Shown one piece after another: positions 5,156 to 8,826 of a stretch of 8,826 nt of DNA. The position numbers and the translations under genes were made by a program. This DNA comes from an uncultured Eubacteriales bacterium (GTDB lineage Bacteria; Bacillota; Clostridia; Oscillospirales; Acutalibacteraceae): positions 1 through 8,826 of the forward strand of contig CAKUZC010000031.1 in the NCBI GenBank assembly GCA_934718145.1. The letters run 5' to 3'. The notes beneath the pieces are model-generated. The model did no database searches. It saw nothing but the letters and a program-made list of their open reading frames with translations, and was not told where the DNA came from. How positions within the stretch are numbered: position 1 is the first letter of the stretch; every line of letters starts with the position of its first letter.

Positions 5156-6490
5156 TTATTTAGTTGAAGATCTGTTTGTTTCTTGTGTTTCCCCTTTATC
5201 CTCCAAGAGAACTATGTTTACATCAAACGAATTGGAGCCGATGCGATTTGAAGATGTTCGATAAATTGAAAGTTTAACACTTTCTCCGGGTTTATGACTA
5301 TAAAGTTCGCTGTAAAATACATCCATACTTGTAATAGTCACATCGTTTATCTTTGTTATTATATCTCCTTCTCTGACTCCGTTTGCAGTAAGGTTACTGT
5401 CATTACTAATTTCGGAAACTATTATTCCTATAGGAACATTATAAATTTGAGCTTGATAATTGCTTACCATTTTTCCTGAAAGACCCAAACGCACTCTTCC
5501 CGAAACATAACCTTTTTCAATTATGTCATCTACAATTGATTTAACAGTATTGCTTGGAATTGCAAATCCCATTCCTTCACAGTGTGCAACAGCAATCTTA
5601 GAAGAGTTTATGCCTATTACTTGACCGTACATATTAATGAGCGGTCCACCGGAATTTCCGGGATTTATAGCTGCATCAGTCTGTATGTACTTGACAAGAC
5701 TGTTGGCTGAACCCGATGAACAACGGTTAATTGCGGAAATTATGCCTCTTGTCAATGAACTTGCAAAATTGAGGCCAAGAGGATTTCCCAACGCCAAAGC
5801 TGAAGCTCCGACTTTTACATTATCTGAATTTCCGAATTTTGCGGGTGTTAACCCCGTTTTGTCAACCTTTATAACTGCTATATCGGTCTTACTGTCATAG
5901 CCTATCACTTTTCCGGAAAACTCTTCATTAGTGTTTAAGACAATCTTTATATTATTATCTTTAGAATTCCCGACAACGTGAGAGTTTGTTACAACATAAC
6001 CTTTTTCGCTTATTATTATTCCTGAACCTTCACTTACCGGATCTGATATTATGTCTGCTTTGGAATCATAAACAACAACTCCTACCACTGACGGCGAAAC
6101 TCTTTCATAAATCGTCTCTGCTGAAAGTTCATTGGGGTCTTCCGGTTTTTGTTCAAACTTTATTTCAGATTCTCCCGGTGTATGATTTTGGGTCTGTGAA
6201 TTAGTTTGAAGAGAAGAATTTACATATCCTGAATTTCCTTTTTTAAGAGAGTATACGATGTACGAAATAAGCATTACTAAAAGTGCAGCCAGCAATATCA
6301 ATGATATTGTTAAGAACGTTTTTGTATTGTTTTTCTTAGGTTCTTGTATATCTATATTGATTTCTTTATCGTCCTCATTTTCAGAAAAATCTTCACTGCT
6401 GTCTGAAAATTTAATCGGAATAGAGGCTTTTTTCGGGTAGCTGTATTCTTGATCTTCTCGAGAATTGTTTTCTTCAAAATTATCCTGCAT
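5156..6490 (-). CDS. htrA: HtrA/DegP-like membrane-anchored serine protease with one PDZ domain
   Basis: S1C-family trypsin-like protease of envelope protein quality control. The 444 residues comprise an acidic cytoplasmic N-terminus rich in Glu, Asp and Ser, one membrane segment about 58-81, a polar linker, a protease domain about 125-330 and one PDZ domain about 335-430. The catalytic triad is intact: His171 in TNSHVV, Asp203 in KTDIAV, and Ser280 in GNSGGP. This is the usual HtrA/YyxA plan of Firmicutes, with the protease outside the membrane. I chose ATG at 6490 over GTG at 6499 because AAAAGGAG ends 8 nt upstream of the ATG, whereas the GTG overlaps that ribosome site too closely. It follows ftsH closely and is followed by a terminator at 5111-5142, so it is the last gene of the hpt-ftsH-htrA unit. 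Which of the paralogous HtrA names applies cannot be decided here. Confidence 0.95.
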   Translation of the reverse strand: MQDNFEENNSREDQEYSYPKKASIPIKFSDSSEDFSENEDDKEINIDIQEPKKNNTKTFLTISLILLAALLVMLISYIVYSLKKGNSGYVNSSLQTNSQTQNHTPGESEIKFEQKPEDPNELSAETIYERVSPSVVGVVVYDSKADIISDPVSEGSGIIISEKGYVVTNSHVVGNSKDNNIKIVLNTNEEFSGKVIGYDSKTDIAVIKVDKTGLTPAKFGNSDNVKVGASALALGNPLGLNFASSLTRGIISAINRCSSGSANSLVKYIQTDAAINPGNSGGPLINMYGQVIGINSSKIAVAHCEGMGFAIPSNTVKSIVDDIIEKGYVSGRVRLGLSGKMVSNYQAQIYNVPIGIIVSEISNDSNLTANGVREGDIITKINDVTITSMDVFYSELYSHKPGESVKLSIYRTSSNRIGSNSFDVNIVLLEDKGETQETNRSSTK

Positions 6491-6525
6491 AAAATTCACT
6501 CCTTTTCATATAAACAAAACTGACT

Positions 6526-8370
6526 TTACTCTGCCGAATTCATCATACCGTAAAACTGTTCTTCGTTCATCTTTTCATTATTAATTAAAAATTCAGAAAT
6601 CTGATGGAGCTTTTCAATATTATCGGAAAGTATTTTCTCAGTTTTTGAAAAACACATTGTAATTATTTTACTTATCTCTTCATCAATTTTAGTCGCAGTA
6701 GTCTCCGAATAACTCTTAACATGCCCCATATCTCTGCCTATAAATACTTCATCATCTTCAGAGTTATATACTATCGGACCTAAAACATCGCTCATTCCAA
6801 ATTTTGTAACCATTGAACGTGCAATTGAAGTTGCCCTTTGTAAATCATTTGAAGCTCCGGTTGAAATATCACCCAAAATTAACTTTTCAGCCGCAATTCC
6901 TCCCAAAAGTACAACTATTCTTTCAAGCATTTTATTTCTAAAAGTACAGCTTTCATCTTTTTCAGGTAATGAAAGTGTATATCCTCCTGCTCTTCCTCGT
7001 GGGATGATAGATATTTCATGAACTTTATCTTGAGTCTTACAAAAATACGTTGCAACAGCGTGACCAGATTCGTGATAAGCAGTATGTTTTTTATCTTCTT
7101 CAGTCAGTATTCTTGATCTCTTTTCCGGACCCATGGAAACTTTTGCTATAGATTCTTCAATTTCTTTCATTGTTATGAATTTAAGACCACTTCTCACAGC
7201 TAAAATTGCAGATTCATTCAATAAATTTTCCAAATCAGCTCCTGTAAATCCCGCAGTCGTTTTGGCAACAGTTTTTAGACTAACTTCCGGAGCAAACGGT
7301 TTTCCTCTAGCATGGACTTTAAGGATCTCTTCTCTTCCCTTCATATCCGGATAACCAACGGTAACTTGTCTGTCAAACCTTCCCGGTCTTACCAAAGCAG
7401 GGTCGAGTATATCAAATCTATTTGTGGCAGCTATTACTATAACGCCCTCATTTTTACCAAACCCATCCATCTCTACCAAAAGTTGATTGAGAGTCTGCTC
7501 TTTTTCATCGTGTCCACCGCCAAGTCCCGCTCCTCTTTTGCGTCCTACAGCATCAATTTCATCTATGAATATAACACAAGGAGAATTTTTCTTAGCTTGT
7601 TCAAATAAGTCCCTTACTCTGGAAGCACCCACGCCTACAAACATCTCAACAAAATCAGAACCGGAAATTGAAAAGAAAGGAACGCCGGCTTCCCCTGCAA
7701 CTGCACGTGCAAGCAAAGTTTTACCGGTACCGGGAGGTCCAATGAGCAAAAAGCCTTTCGGAATTCTTGCTCCCAACTCATTGTATTTACCGGGATTTTT
7801 AAGAAAATCAACTATTTCCGCAAGTTCGGTTTTTTCTTCGTCTGCTCCGGCAACATCATTAAAAGTTACTTTATTCGCTTCATTAGCCATATTTCTAATT
7901 CTGGCTTTTCCGAATCCCATTTGTCGATTAGGATCACTTATAACGCTTATTTTGCGTAAAAAGAACCATCCTACAATTGCCAAAATTACAATCGGAAGTA
8001 TAACAAAGACAAACGCACTAACAATCCATGATGTATCGGCAGGTTTTGTTAAATCGTAAATCATGGGAGAATCAGGATTTTCTTTGTTGTACTCTTCAAT
8101 ATAATCTTTTATATCTGTATACATTACATTTACGCTCGGTGCGGTATAATAAATCATACTGCCGTCTTTGAGCTTTATTTCCATGTTTCCAGTACCTATG
8201 TTCATATCATATTGAACAACTTGATGATTTTTAAATTTATTGACTATTTCGGAATAATTGTACGTCTTAGAAGGGGTTATCCCGTTTATAACTGCAAAAA
8301 TCAAAATTATAAGCAATGGTAATCCGAGAAACGCAAATATTCCGCGCCAAGAACTACGTTTATTATCCAC
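6526..8370 (-). CDS. ftsH: ATP-dependent zinc metalloprotease FtsH
   Basis: Membrane-anchored AAA+ protease that extracts and degrades misfolded membrane proteins and unstable regulators; it works as a hexamer facing the cytoplasm. The 614 residues match the usual length. Order: membrane segment about 11-30, extracytoplasmic domain about 31-114, second membrane segment about 115-138, then the AAA module with Walker A GPPGTGKT (211-218), pore loop FVGVG (244-248), Walker B VIFIDE (266-271), and the second region of homology with arginine fingers in LVRPGRFDR (326-334). The M41 protease domain has zinc motif HESGH (433-437) and the third ligand Asp509 in STGASNDL. The common form of the zinc motif is HEAGH, so Ala to Ser is a mild variant. 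The start is GTG at 8370, the only suitable in-frame start near GGGAG (8382-8386, spacing 11) or the weaker GTGAG (8378-8382, spacing 7). It ends 26-35 nt before htrA, so the three genes read as one operon. Confidence 0.98.
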   Translation of the reverse strand: MDNKRSSWRGIFAFLGLPLLIILIFAVINGITPSKTYNYSEIVNKFKNHQVVQYDMNIGTGNMEIKLKDGSMIYYTAPSVNVMYTDIKDYIEEYNKENPDSPMIYDLTKPADTSWIVSAFVFVILPIVILAIVGWFFLRKISVISDPNRQMGFGKARIRNMANEANKVTFNDVAGADEEKTELAEIVDFLKNPGKYNELGARIPKGFLLIGPPGTGKTLLARAVAGEAGVPFFSISGSDFVEMFVGVGASRVRDLFEQAKKNSPCVIFIDEIDAVGRKRGAGLGGGHDEKEQTLNQLLVEMDGFGKNEGVIVIAATNRFDILDPALVRPGRFDRQVTVGYPDMKGREEILKVHARGKPFAPEVSLKTVAKTTAGFTGADLENLLNESAILAVRSGLKFITMKEIEESIAKVSMGPEKRSRILTEEDKKHTAYHESGHAVATYFCKTQDKVHEISIIPRGRAGGYTLSLPEKDESCTFRNKMLERIVVLLGGIAAEKLILGDISTGASNDLQRATSIARSMVTKFGMSDVLGPIVYNSEDDEVFIGRDMGHVKSYSETTATKIDEEISKIITMCFSKTEKILSDNIEKLHQISEFLINNEKMNEEQFYGMMNSAE

Positions 8371-8396
8371 TTATTAACTCACTCCCACAATTGATT

Positions 8397-8826
8397 TTAT
8401 ATGTATTCAGGATTTAAAATTCCTATGAAAGGCAATGTACGGTATTTTTCATTGTAGTCCATACCGTAACCTATAACGAAATCATCCGGAATTTCATGAC
8501 CTATATAATCGGCTTCTATGTCTGTTTTACGACAATTGGGCTTGTCAAGAAGTGTACATATTTTTATACTTGAAGGTTCGCGAAGCTTAAACATTTCAGT
8601 AACGCACTTTAGTGTATAACCGCTCTCGAGTATATCTTCAACTATTAAAACATCAAAACCTCTTATATCAATATTTAAATCTTTAAGAATATTGACATTT
8701 CCTCCATTATTTTTTGTACCGGTATAACTAGATACAGACATAAAATCAATCTTACACGGTAAAGTAATTTCCCTCATTAAATCTGCCATAAAAACTACTG
8801 ACCCCTTTAGCAAACTTACGAGAAGT
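8397..8826 (-). CDS. hpt: Hypoxanthine(-guanine) phosphoribosyltransferase, 5' end cut by the window
   Basis: Purine-salvage enzyme of the cytoplasm that transfers the phosphoribosyl group of PRPP to hypoxanthine or guanine. The reading frame is open to the window edge: codons upstream of the first TTG at 8813 read L-L-V-S and continue into LLKGSVVFMADL, which matches the family PPi-loop region (LLVGVLKGSVFF-type). No true start is inside the window. About 142 residues are visible, and about 35-40 N-terminal residues are missing relative to the usual 175-180. Family landmarks include IDFMSVSSY, the PRPP-binding loop VLIVEDILESGYTL (8613-8639), the LLDKP segment, and DFVIGYGMDYNEKYRTLP, which contacts the purine. 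The residue in the position of the usual catalytic-base Asp of the loop is Glu, a conservative change. The stop (TAA) lies 26 nt before ftsH, matching the common Firmicutes hpt-ftsH order, and the genes are probably cotranscribed from a promoter outside the window. Confidence 0.95.
   Translation of the reverse strand, partial: LLVSLLKGSVVFMADLMREITLPCKIDFMSVSSYTGTKNNGGNVNILKDLNIDIRGFDVLIVEDILESGYTLKCVTEMFKLREPSSIKICTLLDKPNCRKTDIEADYIGHEIPDDFVIGYGMDYNEKYRTLPFIGILNPEYI

Noticed and set aside
5637..5900. Plus-strand frame of 87 codons opposite the htrA active-site region
   Set aside because: It is antisense to conserved htrA motifs and has no plausible start context.
6491..6499. GTG start for htrA
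   Set aside because: The GTG overlaps the end of AAAAGGAG; ATG 6490 has proper 8-nt spacing.
7487..8059. Open frame of 190 codons on the plus strand
   Set aside because: It lies wholly antisense to the conserved ftsH frame, has a low-complexity Ser/Pro/Ile-rich translation, and shows no family motif.
1..8826. CRISPR array, tRNA or rRNA genes, insertion sequence or transposase
   Set aside because: No regularly spaced repeats, no cloverleaf or rRNA-like segments, and no transposase motifs or terminal inverted repeats with target duplications were seen.

Overview
This window comes from an A/T-rich, Gram-positive-type genome, most likely a member of the Clostridia (Bacillota). The evidence is the hpt-ftsH gene order, an infC-rpmI (rplT beyond the edge) operon with its own promoter and an attenuator-like leader upstream of infC, strong GGAGG-type ribosome sites, and sigma-A promoters with TTGACx/TAxxAT boxes at 17-nt spacing. 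All recognisable genes lie on the minus strand, so transcription runs from high to low coordinates. The precise lineage cannot be read from the sequence.

The layout in transcription order is as follows. (1) Positions 8826-5156 hold a housekeeping operon: hpt (5' end cut by the window), ftsH, and an htrA/degP-like membrane-anchored serine protease, closed by a Rho-independent terminator at 5111-5142. (2) Positions 5064-4066 hold a single-gene unit with a promoter at 5036-5064, a macro-domain protein with two N-terminal hydrophobic segments, and a strong terminator at 4066-4095. (3) A gene-free, very A/T-rich stretch of about 320 nt follows. (4) Positions 3743-1272 hold a tight two-gene operon: a GT8 glycosyltransferase and a Stealth-family sugar-phosphate transferase fused to a ricin-type beta-trefoil lectin. 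Both carry Sec-type signal peptides. (5) Positions 1249-1 hold a strong promoter, a leader of about 170 nt with an attenuator-like hairpin, infC starting at ATT with a repetitive acidic C-terminal tail, and rpmI (3' end cut).

The housekeeping genes are ordinary. The notable part is the block between them. Two enzyme families that use nucleotide-activated donors are predicted to act outside the bacterial membrane, where a free-living cell has no such donors, and a eukaryote-style macro-domain protein sits next to them. My inference is a host-interaction cassette of a bacterium living in or on a eukaryotic cell, in which the glycosyltransferase and the lectin-guided Stealth enzyme modify host (or cell-surface) glycans or proteins. 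The macro domain may not be exported: its second hydrophobic segment would place the domain in the bacterial cytoplasm. None of these functions is shown directly by the sequence.
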